64,000 nt of DNA from Nocardioides kongjuensis (GCF_013409625.1 NZ_JACCBF010000001.1:4219001-4283000); one strand, 5' to 3'; counted from the first letter of the stretch, positions 16,791-26,265 are shown. Notes: generated from the letters alone by a model not told the origin. Made by a program: numbers and translations.

Positions 16791-17927
16791 ATGAGATGGA
16801 GCGAGGAGCGCCAGGCGCTCAAGGACTCGGCGAGCGAGTTCGCACGCCGCGAGATCATGCCGAGCCTGCAGGAGTGGGAGGACGCGGGCGAGCTGCCGCG
16901 CAGCCTCACCCAGGCCGCGGCGAAGGCCGGCCTGCTCGCGGTCGGCTACCCCGAGGCGGCCGGCGGCGAGGGCGGGGACCTGCTCGACGCGTGCGCGCTG
17001 CAGGAGGGGCTGATGGAGGCCGGTGCGTCCGGCGGGCTGATGGCCTCGCTGTTCACGCACGGCATCTCGGTGCCGCACATGGTCGAGAACGGCTCGCCGT
17101 ACCTCATCGACCGCTACGTCCGTCCCACCCTCGCCGGCGAGATGATCGGCAGCCTCGGCATCACCGAGCCCGGCGGCGGCTCCGACGTCGCGGGCATCAC
17201 CACGCGGGCGGTGCGCGACGGGGACCACTACGTCCTCAACGGCGCGAAGACGTTCATCACCTCCGCGGTGCGTGGCGACTTCGTGGTGACCGCCTGCCGC
17301 ACCGGCGAGGCCGGCCACGCCGGCATCTCGCTGATCGTCGTCGACAAGGGCACGCCCGGCTTCACCGTCCAGCGCAGCCTGAAGAAGATGGGCTGGCACT
17401 GCTCCGACACCGCCGAGCTGTCGTACGTCGACGTCCGGGTCCCGGTCGAGAACCTCGTCGGGAGCGAGAACCAGGGCTTCTACTACATCGCCCAGCAGTT
17501 CGTGGTGGAGCGGATCTTCCTCGCACTGATGGGCTACGGCCACGCGAAGCGCTGCCTCGACCTCGCCGCGGCCTACACCCGCGACCGCGAGACCTTCGGC
17601 AAGCCGCTCACCAAGAACCAGGTCGTGCGTGCCCAGCTGGTCGAGATGCACCGGCAGGTCGAGGTCGCGCGCACCTACACGCTCGACGTCGCGGCGCGCC
17701 ACGTCGCCGGCGAGAACGTGATCGCCGAGGCCTGCCTGGCCAAGCAGACCGCTGTCGACACCGCGGTCGCGGTCTCCGACATCGCGGTCCAGCTGCACGG
17801 CGGAACCGGCTACATGCACGGCACCGAGGTCGAGCGGCACTACCGCGACGCCCGGCTGCTCCCGATCGGCGGCGGCGCGACCGAGGTCCTCACCGACCTG
17901 GCCGCGCGTCTGCTCGGCTACGCGTAG
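16791..17927 (+). CDS. Acyl-CoA dehydrogenase
   Basis: 378 aa, a normal length for the family. The flavin/substrate motifs GSLGITEPGGGSDVAGI and the C-terminal QLHGGTGYMHGTEVERHYRDAR are present. It oxidises an acyl-CoA to the 2,3-enoyl-CoA with FAD. The ATG at 16791 follows a GGAGG-like site (GCCGGAGGC). In this operon it is a candidate for the first dehydrogenation before carboxylation by the downstream carboxylase. Confidence 0.9.
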   Translation: MRWSEERQALKDSASEFARREIMPSLQEWEDAGELPRSLTQAAAKAGLLAVGYPEAAGGEGGDLLDACALQEGLMEAGASGGLMASLFTHGISVPHMVENGSPYLIDRYVRPTLAGEMIGSLGITEPGGGSDVAGITTRAVRDGDHYVLNGAKTFITSAVRGDFVVTACRTGEAGHAGISLIVVDKGTPGFTVQRSLKKMGWHCSDTAELSYVDVRVPVENLVGSENQGFYYIAQQFVVERIFLALMGYGHAKRCLDLAAAYTRDRETFGKPLTKNQVVRAQLVEMHRQVEVARTYTLDVAARHVAGENVIAEACLAKQTAVDTAVAVSDIAVQLHGGTGYMHGTEVERHYRDARLLPIGGGATEVLTDLAARLLGYA

Positions 17928-17936
17928 GAGAGCGCG

Positions 17937-18434
17937 ATGGACCTGATGAAGCCGCTGGGCGGCGAGGTGAGCGTGCACATGAAGGCGACGGTCGACGAGG
18001 TGTGGGCGCTGGTCAGCGACGTCACCCGGATCGGCGAGTTCTCGCCGGAGACCTTCGAGGCGCAGTGGACCCACGGCGCCACCGGCCCGGTCGTCGGTGC
18101 CCGGTTCCGCGGTCACGTGAGGCGCAACGGCGTCGGCCCGGTCTACTGGACCCCCTGCACCGTCACGAAGGCCGTCGAGCCCGGCACCAACGCAGAGGGC
18201 GTCTTCGAGTTCGCCGTCGGGCTCGACGCCAACCCGCTCAACACGTGGGGCTACCGGATCCAGCCGGAGAACGGCGGAACCCGCGTCACCGAGTACTTCC
18301 GGCTCACGCCGGCCTGGTACATGCGCGGCTACTGGCTGGTCCTCGGCCGGCTGCGCGGCAAGACCAACGAGCGCGGCATGCGCACGACCCTGGAGAGGAT
18401 GAAGGCGGTGCTTGAGGGAGTGAGCGAGTCATGA
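17937..18434 (+). CDS. SRPBCC (START-like) family protein
   Basis: 165 aa with the polyketide-cyclase/START helix-grip pattern: VHMKATVDEVWALVSDVTRIGEFSPET and a C-terminal helix TTLERMKAVLEG. TAGGAGAG gives a ribosome-binding site at proper spacing. Such proteins bind hydrophobic ligands. The stop overlaps the carboxylase beta start (ATGA). Its ligand in this operon may be the acyl chain being degraded, but this is inference. Confidence 0.75.
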   Translation: MDLMKPLGGEVSVHMKATVDEVWALVSDVTRIGEFSPETFEAQWTHGATGPVVGARFRGHVRRNGVGPVYWTPCTVTKAVEPGTNAEGVFEFAVGLDANPLNTWGYRIQPENGGTRVTEYFRLTPAWYMRGYWLVLGRLRGKTNERGMRTTLERMKAVLEGVSES

Positions 18435-20023
18435 CGACCACCGAAGCGCCCGAGCAGTCCCGGCGCACGGCCATGGAGGCCAAGATCGCCGACCTGCACT
18501 CGGAGCAGACCAAGGCGGTCGAGGCCGGCGGCAAGTACGTCGCCCGGCACCGCGAGCGCGGCAAGCTCACCGCCCGCGAGCGGATCGAGCTGCTCGTCGA
18601 CGAGGGCTCGGCCTTCCTCGAGCTGATGCCGCTGGCCGGCTGGGGCAGCGACTTCGCGGTCGGCGCCTCGCTGGTGACCGGCATCGGCGTCGTCGAGGGC
18701 GTCGAGTGCCTGATCGTCGCCAACGACCCGACGGTCAAGGGCGGTGCCCTCAACCCGTGGTCGCTGAAGAAGTCGTTCCGGGCGGCCGAGATCGCCGAGA
18801 AGAACTTCCTCCCGACGATCAACCTCACCGAGTCGGGCGGCGCGGACCTGCCGACCCAGAAGGAGATCTTCATCCCCGGCGGGCGCGGGTTCCGCGACCT
18901 GACCCGGGCCAGCGCCCGCAAGCAGCCGACGATCTCGGTGGTGTTCGGCAACTCGACCGCGGGCGGTGCCTACGTCCCCGGCATGAGCGACTACGTGATC
19001 ATGGTCAAGGAGCAGGCCAAGGTGTTCCTGGCCGGCCCGCCGCTGGTGAAGATGGCGACCGGCGAGGAGTCCGACGACGAGACCCTGGGCGGTGCGGAGA
19101 TGCACTCGCGGATCTCCGGCCTGTCCGACGCGCTGGCCGTCGACGAGCACGACGCGATCCGGCTCGCCCGGCGTACCGTCGCCCGGCTGAACTGGCGCAA
19201 GCAGGGCACGCCGCCGACGCGGGACTACGCCGAGCCCGACCTCGACCCCGAGGACCTGCTCGACCTGATCCCCACCGACCTCAAGGAGCCCTTCGACCCG
19301 CGCGAGGCGATCCTGCGCATCGTCGACGGGACCGGACCCGACAACGGACAGCCGTTCGACGAGTTCAAGCCGCTCTACGGCTCGGCGCTGTGCGTGGGCT
19401 GGGCCAAGCTGCACGGCCACCCGATCGGCATCCTCGCCAACGCCCGCGGCGTGCTGATGAGCGAGGAGGCGCAGAAGGCCGCGCAGTTCATCCAGCTGGC
19501 CAACCAGAAGGACACGCCGCTGCTGTTCCTGCACAACACCACCGGCTACATGGTCGGCGCGGAGTACGAGCAGGGCGGCATCATCAAGCACGGCGCGATG
19601 ATGATCAACGCGGTCTCCAACTCGAAGGTGCCGCACCTGACGGTGATCATGGGCGCGTCGTACGGCGCCGGGAACTACGGCATGAACGGGCGCGCCTACG
19701 ACCCGCGCTTCCTGTTCACCTGGCCCTCGGCGAAGTCGTCGGTGATGGGCCCGGCCCAGCTGGCGGGCGTCCTGGAGATCGTGGCCCGTGAGTCCGCGGA
19801 GAAGAAGGGCCAGCCCTTCGACGCCGAGGGCTTCGTCGCGATCAAGGAGATGGTCGAGACGCAGATCGAGGAGCAGTCGCTCCCGTACGTCCTGTCCGGG
19901 ATGGTCTACGACGACGGCGTGATCGACCCGCGCGACACCCGGACGGTGCTGGGCATCTGCCTGTCCGTCATCGACAACCAGCCGATCGAGGGCGCCATGA
20001 ACTTCGGCGTCTTCCGGATGTGA
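18431..20023 (+). CDS. Acyl-CoA carboxylase, carboxyltransferase (beta) subunit
   Basis: 530 aa. Two crotonase-like carboxyltransferase domains, with GGAYVPGMSDYVIMV, KVFLAGPPLVKMATGEE, GGAEMHSR and the C-terminal IIKHGAMMINAVSNSKVPHLTVI. It looks more like methylcrotonyl/geranyl-CoA carboxylase beta subunits than acetyl- or propionyl-CoA ones. It transfers CO2 from carboxybiotin on the partner alpha subunit encoded immediately downstream. Coupled to the previous gene by ATGA. Confidence 0.88.
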   Translation: MTTTEAPEQSRRTAMEAKIADLHSEQTKAVEAGGKYVARHRERGKLTARERIELLVDEGSAFLELMPLAGWGSDFAVGASLVTGIGVVEGVECLIVANDPTVKGGALNPWSLKKSFRAAEIAEKNFLPTINLTESGGADLPTQKEIFIPGGRGFRDLTRASARKQPTISVVFGNSTAGGAYVPGMSDYVIMVKEQAKVFLAGPPLVKMATGEESDDETLGGAEMHSRISGLSDALAVDEHDAIRLARRTVARLNWRKQGTPPTRDYAEPDLDPEDLLDLIPTDLKEPFDPREAILRIVDGTGPDNGQPFDEFKPLYGSALCVGWAKLHGHPIGILANARGVLMSEEAQKAAQFIQLANQKDTPLLFLHNTTGYMVGAEYEQGGIIKHGAMMINAVSNSKVPHLTVIMGASYGAGNYGMNGRAYDPRFLFTWPSAKSSVMGPAQLAGVLEIVARESAEKKGQPFDAEGFVAIKEMVETQIEEQSLPYVLSGMVYDDGVIDPRDTRTVLGICLSVIDNQPIEGAMNFGVFRM

Positions 20024-20031
20024 GGGCTCCC

Positions 20032-21993
20032 ATGACCATCACTCGAATCCTGGTCGCGAACCGCGGCGAGATCGCCCGCCGCGTCTTCCGCACCGCCCGC
20101 CGTCTCGGCATCGAGACGGTGGCCGTGCACTCCGACGCCGACGCGGGGCTGCCGTTCGTGCGCGAGGCGGACGCCGCCGTACGCCTGCCGGGGAACACCC
20201 CCGCCGAGACCTACCTGCGCGGCGACCTCGTCATCGCCGCCGCACGGAAGGCCGGCGCCGACGCGATCCACCCCGGCTACGGCTTCCTCTCCGAGAACGC
20301 CGCCTTCGCCCGGCAGGTCGCCGACGCCGGCCTGGTCTGGCTCGGTCCCGACCCGGCCTCGATCGACTCGATGGGTTCCAAGATCGAGTCCAAGAAGCTG
20401 ATGGACGCAGCCGGCGTGCCGGTCCTCGGGAACCTCACCGTCGACACGGCGACCGAGGCGGACCTGCCGCTGCTGGTCAAGGCGTCCGCGGGCGGCGGCG
20501 GCCGCGGCATGCGGGTCGTGCGGTCGCTCGACGAGCTGGCCGGCGAGGTCGAGAAGGCGTCGGCCGAGGCCGAGTCCGCCTTCGGCGACGGCACCGTCTT
20601 CGTCGAGCCGTACGTCGAGCGCGGCCGCCACGTCGAGGTCCAGGTCGTGGGCGACCGCGCGGGCAACGTCGAGGTCTTCGGCACCCGCGACTGCTCGCTG
20701 CAGCGCCGGCACCAGAAGGTCGTCGAGGAGGCCCCCGCCCCCGGCCTCTCCGACGCGGTGCGCACCGCGATGCACGACGCCGCGCGGGCCGCGGCCCAAG
20801 CGGTCGACTACGTCGGCGCCGGCACCGTCGAGTTCCTCTACGACGCCGACACGGAGCGGTTCTTCTTCCTGGAGATGAACACCCGCCTCCAGGTCGAGCA
20901 CCCCGTCTCCGAGCTGATCCACGGCGTCGACCTGGTCGAGCTGCAGATCGCCGTTGCCGAGGGCCGGCCGGTGCCGGCGGTCACCGAGCCCGTGGGCCAC
21001 GCGATCGAGGTCCGCCTCTACGCCGAGGACCCGGCCGCGGACTACGCGCCGCAGACCGGGCGACTGCTCGAGCTCGAGGTCGACCACGACGGCACGTTCG
21101 CGCTCGACGGCTTCGGCACCCGCCTCGACACCGGGTTCGAGACCGGCGACGAGGTCGGCACCTTCTACGACGCGATGCTCTCGAAGGTGATCGCCTGGGC
21201 GCCGACCCGGGAGCAGGCCGCGCGCTCGCTCGCCCGCACCCTCGAGAGGGCCCGGATCCACGGCCTGGTCACCAACCGCGACCAGCTGGTCGCCTCGCTG
21301 CGCCACCCCGCCTTCCTCGACCCGGCCGGCCTGGCGACGTCGTTCTACGGGGACCACCCGGAGACCCTGGCCGCTGCCGCCGCCGACGACCTGCTGCCCC
21401 TCGTCGGCGCGGTCGCGCTGGGCGAGCACCGCCGTACCGCGGCCAAGGTGCAGTCGCGGATCCCGGCCGGCTTCCGCAACGTGGACGCCGGCCCGCGCTC
21501 GACCCGGTTCGGCCTGGGGGCCGAGGAGGTCGAGGCGCTCTGGTACGGCGGCCGCGCCGGCTACCGCAGCGCCGAGCGCGACGACGTCGTCGTCACGTCC
21601 GCCTCGCCCGGCGAGGTCGTCCTCGAGGTCGACGGGGTCACCCGGCGCTACGACGTCCGGGTCCTCGACGACGCGGTGCTCGTCGACGGGCCGCGCGGCG
21701 GCGCCACGCTCCGGATCCTCCCGCGCTTCGTCGACCCGTCCACGCAGGTGGCCGCGGGCTCGCTGCTCGCGCCGATGCCGGGCAGCGTGATCGCGGTCCG
21801 TGCGGCGGTCGGGGACGTCGTGCAGGAGGGCCAGCCCATCCTCGTGATGGAGGCCATGAAGATGCAGCACACCATCGCGGCGCCCTACGCGGGCACCGTC
21901 ACCGAGCTGTCGGCGACCGCCGGTCAGCAGGTCGAGGCGGGCGTCGTGCTCGCCGTCGTCGAGCCCGCGGGCTCCCAGGAGGAAACGGCATGA
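20032..21993 (+). CDS. Acyl-CoA carboxylase, biotin carboxylase/carrier (alpha) subunit
   Basis: 653 aa. N-terminal biotin carboxylase with NRGEIARR, ATP-grasp loop KASAGGGGRGMR and EMNTRLQVEHPVSE; a C-terminal biotinyl domain carries EAMKMQH, whose Lys is biotinylated. The ATG at 20032 has GTGAGGG upstream; a GTG at 20020 overlapping the previous stop would add four residues and is the alternative. It partners the beta subunit for a branched-chain acyl-CoA. Confidence 0.9.
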   Translation: MTITRILVANRGEIARRVFRTARRLGIETVAVHSDADAGLPFVREADAAVRLPGNTPAETYLRGDLVIAAARKAGADAIHPGYGFLSENAAFARQVADAGLVWLGPDPASIDSMGSKIESKKLMDAAGVPVLGNLTVDTATEADLPLLVKASAGGGGRGMRVVRSLDELAGEVEKASAEAESAFGDGTVFVEPYVERGRHVEVQVVGDRAGNVEVFGTRDCSLQRRHQKVVEEAPAPGLSDAVRTAMHDAARAAAQAVDYVGAGTVEFLYDADTERFFFLEMNTRLQVEHPVSELIHGVDLVELQIAVAEGRPVPAVTEPVGHAIEVRLYAEDPAADYAPQTGRLLELEVDHDGTFALDGFGTRLDTGFETGDEVGTFYDAMLSKVIAWAPTREQAARSLARTLERARIHGLVTNRDQLVASLRHPAFLDPAGLATSFYGDHPETLAAAAADDLLPLVGAVALGEHRRTAAKVQSRIPAGFRNVDAGPRSTRFGLGAEEVEALWYGGRAGYRSAERDDVVVTSASPGEVVLEVDGVTRRYDVRVLDDAVLVDGPRGGATLRILPRFVDPSTQVAAGSLLAPMPGSVIAVRAAVGDVVQEGQPILVMEAMKMQHTIAAPYAGTVTELSATAGQQVEAGVVLAVVEPAGSQEETA

Positions 21994-23159
21994 CCCAGAC
22001 CATGTTCACCGAGCCGGAGGAGCGCGTCGCGCTGCGCGAGGCGGTCAAGAAGCTGGCGAGCAAGTACGGCCGCGAGTACGTCGAGAAGCAGGCCCGTGAG
22101 GGCGGCAAGATGACCGAGATGTGGCTCGAGATGGGCCGCAACGGGTTCCTGGGCGTCAACATCGCCGAGGAGCACGGCGGCGGGGGCGGCGGCATGGCCG
22201 ACCTGGCCGCGGTCCTCGAGGAGTCGGCCGCGGCCGGCGCCCCGCTGCTGATGATGGTCGTCTCGCCCGCGATCTGCGGCTCGATCATCAGCCGCTGCGG
22301 CACCGAGGAGCAGAAGCAGCGCTGGCTCCCCGGCATTGCCGACGGCTCGCACCTGATGGCCTTCGGCATCACCGAGGCCGACGCCGGCTCCAACTCCCAC
22401 CAGATCACCACCACCGCCACCCGCGACGGCGACCAGTGGGTGATCAAGGGCCAGAAGACGTTCATCTCCGGCGTCGACGAGGCGCAGTCGGTGCTCATCG
22501 TGTCGCGCACCGAGGACGCCAGGACCGGCAAGCTCAAGCCGGCGCTGTTCGTCGTACCCACCGACGCCCCCGGGTTCACCAAGCAGCCGATCCCGATGTC
22601 GTGGCAGGCACCCGAGAAGCAGTTCACCCTCTTCCTCGACGACGTCCGAGTGCCGGCCGACGCGCTGGTCGGCGACGAGGACGGCGGCCTGTGGCAGCTC
22701 TTCGCCGGCCTCAACCCCGAGCGGATCATGGGCGGCGCCTTCTCGTGCGGCATCGCGCGCTACGCGCTGGAGAAGGCCGTCGAGTACGCCAAGGAGCGCT
22801 CGGTCTGGAAGGACCAGCCGATCGGCGCCCACCAGGGCATCGCCCACCCGCTCGCCAAGGTGAAGATCGAGCTCGAGCAGGCGCGCCTGCTCTGGCAGAA
22901 GGCCGCCGCCCTCTACGACGCCGGCGACGACTTCACGGCCGGCGAGTACGCCAACATGGCCAAGTACGCCGGCGGCGAGGTCGCCTGCAACGCCACCGAC
23001 GTCGCGGTGCACACCCACGGCGGCAACGGCCTGACCCAGGAGTACGGCCTCGGCAACATGCTCGTCGCCGCCCGCCTGGGCCGGATCGCCCCCGTCAGCC
23101 GGGAGATGATCCTCAACTTCGTGGCCATGCACTCGCTGGGGCTGCCGAAGTCGTACTGA
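21990..23159 (+). CDS. Acyl-CoA dehydrogenase
   Basis: 389 aa. It contains MAFGITEADAGSNSHQI, KTFISGVDEAQS and the C-terminal VHTHGGNGLTQEYGLGNMLVAARL. An excellent AGGAGGAAA site precedes the ATG, which overlaps the carboxylase alpha stop (ATGA). Last gene of the operon, perhaps acting on a different chain length or branch than the first dehydrogenase. It is followed by a palindromic repeat rather than an obvious T-rich terminator. Confidence 0.9.
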   Translation: MTQTMFTEPEERVALREAVKKLASKYGREYVEKQAREGGKMTEMWLEMGRNGFLGVNIAEEHGGGGGGMADLAAVLEESAAAGAPLLMMVVSPAICGSIISRCGTEEQKQRWLPGIADGSHLMAFGITEADAGSNSHQITTTATRDGDQWVIKGQKTFISGVDEAQSVLIVSRTEDARTGKLKPALFVVPTDAPGFTKQPIPMSWQAPEKQFTLFLDDVRVPADALVGDEDGGLWQLFAGLNPERIMGGAFSCGIARYALEKAVEYAKERSVWKDQPIGAHQGIAHPLAKVKIELEQARLLWQKAAALYDAGDDFTAGEYANMAKYAGGEVACNATDVAVHTHGGNGLTQEYGLGNMLVAARLGRIAPVSREMILNFVAMHSLGLPKSY

Positions 23160-23169
23160 GGGCCGGAGT

Positions 23170-23283
23170 CAGTTTCACCGGCCGACCGGTGAAACTGGCG
23201 CTGGGACGAGGAAGCATCGTCGTCCCAGCGCCAGTTTTGTCGTCCAACCCCGTCAGATTCACCGGCCGGCCGGTGAGACTGAC
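23170..23283 (+). repeat. 80-bp palindromic repeat, copy B, with an extra palindrome
   Basis: 23170-23249 matches copy A at 9935-10014 (opposite orientation, 5 differences in 80). It has a 28-bp palindrome (23170-23197), a 15-bp stem with 10-base loop at 23195-23234 (half-site CTGGCGCTGGGACGA), and then a further imperfect 32-bp palindrome at 23252-23283 related to the first. It fills the gap after the acyl-CoA operon and may serve as its terminator. Confidence 0.8.
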
Positions 23284-23316
23284 GCGGTGCGCGCGAGGCC
23301 GGGGCACAATGCCGGG

Positions 23317-23700
23317 ATGCTGCGCCTGCTGCCGCCCCTCCTGGTCCTGGTCCTGTGGGTCTACTGCCTGGTCGACGTGATCACGGCGCGCGAGGACAGC
23401 GTGCGCAACCTCGCGAAGACCTGGTGGCTGCTCATCGTGTTCTTCTTCCCGCTCGCCGGGTCGCTCGCCTGGTTCATCGCCGGCCGCCCGGTTGCCGTCC
23501 GACCGCTGACCCGTGAGCAGGGCGCGGCACCGAGCTACCCGGAGTACGAGCGTCGCGGGCGCTTCGCCGCCGCCGACCCGGAGAAGGACGAGGAGTTCCT
23601 GCGCAAGGTGCGCGAGCGGGCCGAGGCCCAGCGCCGCGCCCACGAGCTCAAGAAGCGCGAGGAGCAGCGGCGCGAGCAGGAGGGCCCCGACCCGCTCTGA
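23317..23700 (+). CDS. Small membrane protein with PLDc_N domain
   Basis: 127 aa. Two hydrophobic helices (residues about 3-22 and 36-55) flank DVITAREDSVRNLAKTWWLLI, the phospholipase D/nuclease N-terminal (PLDc_N) signature, and the tail is a charged, probably helical Glu/Arg-rich segment. No catalytic PLD domain is attached, as in many actinobacterial stand-alone versions. Role unknown. Confidence 0.75.
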   Translation: MLRLLPPLLVLVLWVYCLVDVITAREDSVRNLAKTWWLLIVFFFPLAGSLAWFIAGRPVAVRPLTREQGAAPSYPEYERRGRFAAADPEKDEEFLRKVRERAEAQRRAHELKKREEQRREQEGPDPL

Positions 23701-23756
23701 GCGGCCCGTTGCAGCCCGGGCCGTCTGCCCCACGCCGCAACGGGTACGCCGGGAGG

Positions 23757-24239
23757 ATGGACGACGAGGTTCTCCACGGCTACCTGCAGCACCACTGGGC
23801 AGGATCGACGGCCGGTGTCTCCCTGTTCCGCCGGGTCGCCGGCACCCACACCATCGCGGAGGTCGCCGCTGCCTTGGCCGGCCTCGCCGACGAGGTGGCC
23901 GACGAACGCGAGACGCTGCGCCGGATCATGCACGACGTCGGGACGTCCCCGAGCACGCTCGGGACGGTGGCGGCGAGGGTCGGCGCCGAGCTGGGCCGGC
24001 TGAAGCCGAACGGGCGGATCCTGACCCGCGCGCCCCTCACCGACCTGGTCGAGATCGAGGCGTTGCGGATCGCCGTGTGGGGCAAGCGCAGCGGCTGGGA
24101 CGCGCTGCGTGCGGTCGCCGACGACGACCCACGTCTGGACGCGGCGCTCCTCGACGACCTCGTCGACCGGTCGGACCGGCAGCTCGCCACCCTGGCGCAG
24201 CTGCACCTGACGACCGCGCGGCAGCGGATCCTGGCGTGA
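23757..24239 (+). CDS. Helical protein of unknown function
   Basis: 160 aa, mostly helical by composition, with HHWAGSTAGVSLFRRVAG near the N-terminus and acidic/His residues spaced as in ferritin-like bundles (DEVADERETLRRIMHDVG). I do not recognise the family with certainty; a ferritin-like or DUF892-type four-helix fold is possible. The ATG at 23757 follows GGGAGG. Its stop overlaps the downstream epimerase start (GTGA), so the two are co-translated. Confidence 0.6.
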   Translation: MDDEVLHGYLQHHWAGSTAGVSLFRRVAGTHTIAEVAAALAGLADEVADERETLRRIMHDVGTSPSTLGTVAARVGAELGRLKPNGRILTRAPLTDLVEIEALRIAVWGKRSGWDALRAVADDDPRLDAALLDDLVDRSDRQLATLAQLHLTTARQRILA

Positions 24240-25243
24240 AGGTCGTCGTCACCGGCGCGTCCGGCAACATCGGCAGCGCCACGCTCCGCGAGCTGACCGC
24301 CGGCGGCCGCCACGAGGTCGTGGGGGTCGCTCGCCGTCGTCCCGAGCTCACCGACCGCGCCGTCGCGGAGGGGTCGGTCACCTGGCGGAGCGCCGACGTC
24401 GGCACCGACGACCTCGACGCGGTGCTCGAGGGCGCCGACGCCGTCGTCCACCTCGCCTGGAAGTTCCAGCCGACCCACCGCCCGGACGAGACCTGGCGCA
24501 CCAATGCGGTGGGGACCCGGCGCCTGCTGGCCGCCGTACGACGCCAGCGAGTCCCGGCGCTCGTCTGCGCCTCCTCCGTGGCCGCCTACTCCCCGGCCCA
24601 CCACGACGACCTCGTCGACGAGGGCTGGGAGACCGACGGGTCGTCGCCGGCGGCGTACTGCCGGGAGAAGGCCTACAACGAGCGTGTCCTCGACGCGTTC
24701 GAGGCGTCCGGCGGTGGCCGGACGAGGGTGGTCCGGATCCGGCCGGCGTTCGTGTTCCAGCGCTCGGCGGCCAGCGAGCAGCGGCGGATCTTCGGCGGGC
24801 CCCTGCTGCGGCCCCGGATGCTCGACACCCGGCTGATCCCGGCGCTGCCCGTGCCCCGCGGGCTCCGGCTGCAGGCGGTGCACGCCGAGGACGTCGCCCG
24901 TGCCGTCGTCGCCGCGGTCGAACGCCCGGTCACCGGGGCGTTCAACCTCGCCGGTGCCGGGGTCCTGCGACGCGAGGAGCTCGGCGACCTCGTCGGCGCG
25001 CCCACCGTCGAGGTACCGCCGCGAATCGTCAGCGGTGCCCTCGACCTCGGCTGGCTGGCCCACCTGGTCGGCGTGCCCGGCTCGCTCGCGGACGCACTGC
25101 TCGCCGTGCCGCTGCTCGCCACGGACCGGGCTCGCGCCGAGCTCGACTGGGCGCCGCGGCACACCGCGGCCGAGGCGATCGAGGCGTTCTTGTCGGGAGC
25201 CGCCGCCTCGGCGGGCTCCGGGATGCCGCCGCTGCACCCCTGA
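24236..25243 (+). CDS. NAD-dependent epimerase/dehydratase family protein
   Basis: 335 aa extended SDR. TGASGNIG at residues about 7-14 is the NAD motif, then VHLAWKFQP, CASSVAAYSP with the catalytic Ser, and YCREKAYNE holding the Tyr and Lys. A GTG start overlaps the preceding stop. Substrate not predictable; related proteins act on nucleotide sugars or small carbonyls. Confidence 0.82.
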   Translation: MKVVVTGASGNIGSATLRELTAGGRHEVVGVARRRPELTDRAVAEGSVTWRSADVGTDDLDAVLEGADAVVHLAWKFQPTHRPDETWRTNAVGTRRLLAAVRRQRVPALVCASSVAAYSPAHHDDLVDEGWETDGSSPAAYCREKAYNERVLDAFEASGGGRTRVVRIRPAFVFQRSAASEQRRIFGGPLLRPRMLDTRLIPALPVPRGLRLQAVHAEDVARAVVAAVERPVTGAFNLAGAGVLRREELGDLVGAPTVEVPPRIVSGALDLGWLAHLVGVPGSLADALLAVPLLATDRARAELDWAPRHTAAEAIEAFLSGAAASAGSGMPPLHP

Positions 25244-25279
25244 CACCCCGCCGCGCAGGCCGGGTGATGGGATCGACCC

Positions 25280-26200
25280 GTGGGCGGTGTGCTGGAGGGC
25301 TTCGGGACGATCGCGATCGTCATCGCCCTCGGCGCGCTCCTCGCCGACCGCGGCATCGTCGACCTGGCCGGCCAGCGCAGCCTGTCGCTCACGTCCTTCT
25401 ACCTCGCCAGCCCGGCGCTGCTCGTCACCGTGCTCGAGGACTCCGACCCGTCGCGGGTGCTGTCCGGTCCGCTGGTCGCGACGGCGGCGGGAGTGGTCGT
25501 CAGCGCCGGGTCGATGGCCGTGATCGCACGGGTGCGCCGCCTCGACGCCGGCACGTCGGTGGTCGCGACGCTGTGCTCGGCGTACGTCAACGCCGGCAAC
25601 CTCGGCATCCCGATCGCGGCCTACGCGCTCGGAGACGCCGCCCTGGTCGTCCCCGCTCTGCTCATGCAGCTGCTGGTGCTGCAGCCGCTCGCGCTGACCG
25701 TCCTCGACGTGGTGACCAGCCCACGGCGCCCGTCCCTGCTGAAGATCCTGTCCCGGCCGGTCACCAACCCGCTCACCATCGCGTCCTTCGGCGGCCTGCT
25801 CCTCGCCGCCACCGACACCGAGCTCCCGCAGGTCGTGCACGCGCCGCTGGCGCTCGTCGGCGGGATGGCCGTGCCCGCCATGCTCATCGCGTACGGCGTC
25901 GCGCTGCGCCTCGGACCGCTGCCCGGACGCGGGGTCACGCCGCGCGCGCTGGCGACCGTGACCTCGCTGAAGATGGTGGTGCAGCCGGTCGCGGCGTACC
26001 TCGTCGGGCGGTTCGGGGTCGGCCTCGGGGGCACCGACCTGTTCGCGGTGACCCTGCTCTCGGCACTCCCGACGGCGCAGAACGTGTTCGTCGTGGCGAT
26101 GAGGTACGAGCGCGGCGTGCTGCTCGCCCGGGACGCGATCTTCGTCTCCACCCTGGCCTCCGCACCGGTCGCGATCGGCATCTCCGCGCTGCTGGCCTGA
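25280..26200 (+). CDS. AEC family (auxin efflux carrier-like) transporter
   Basis: 306 aa with about ten hydrophobic segments in two halves and the family hallmarks NAGNLGIPIAAYALGD in the first half and LSALPTAQNVFVVAMRYERG in the second. AEC proteins export or import malonate, malate or other carboxylates. A GTG at 25280 is the start giving normal length. Stands alone between the epimerase and YihY genes. Confidence 0.82.
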   Translation: MGGVLEGFGTIAIVIALGALLADRGIVDLAGQRSLSLTSFYLASPALLVTVLEDSDPSRVLSGPLVATAAGVVVSAGSMAVIARVRRLDAGTSVVATLCSAYVNAGNLGIPIAAYALGDAALVVPALLMQLLVLQPLALTVLDVVTSPRRPSLLKILSRPVTNPLTIASFGGLLLAATDTELPQVVHAPLALVGGMAVPAMLIAYGVALRLGPLPGRGVTPRALATVTSLKMVVQPVAAYLVGRFGVGLGGTDLFAVTLLSALPTAQNVFVVAMRYERGVLLARDAIFVSTLASAPVAIGISALLA

Positions 26201-26253
26201 GCCTCCTCGGTCCGCAGGGGCCGACCCTCCCGTGGCGCGTGGGAGTGATGTCA

Positions 26254-26259
26254 TAGGTT
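26254..26259 (+). promoter_or_regulatory. Probable -10 element for a leaderless yihY-type transcript
   Basis: TAGGTT lies 6 bases before the GTG start at 26266, and no ribosome-binding site is seen. This spacing is that of leaderless actinobacterial promoters. No clear -35 was found. Confidence 0.35.
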
Positions 26260-26265
26260 GCGCCT

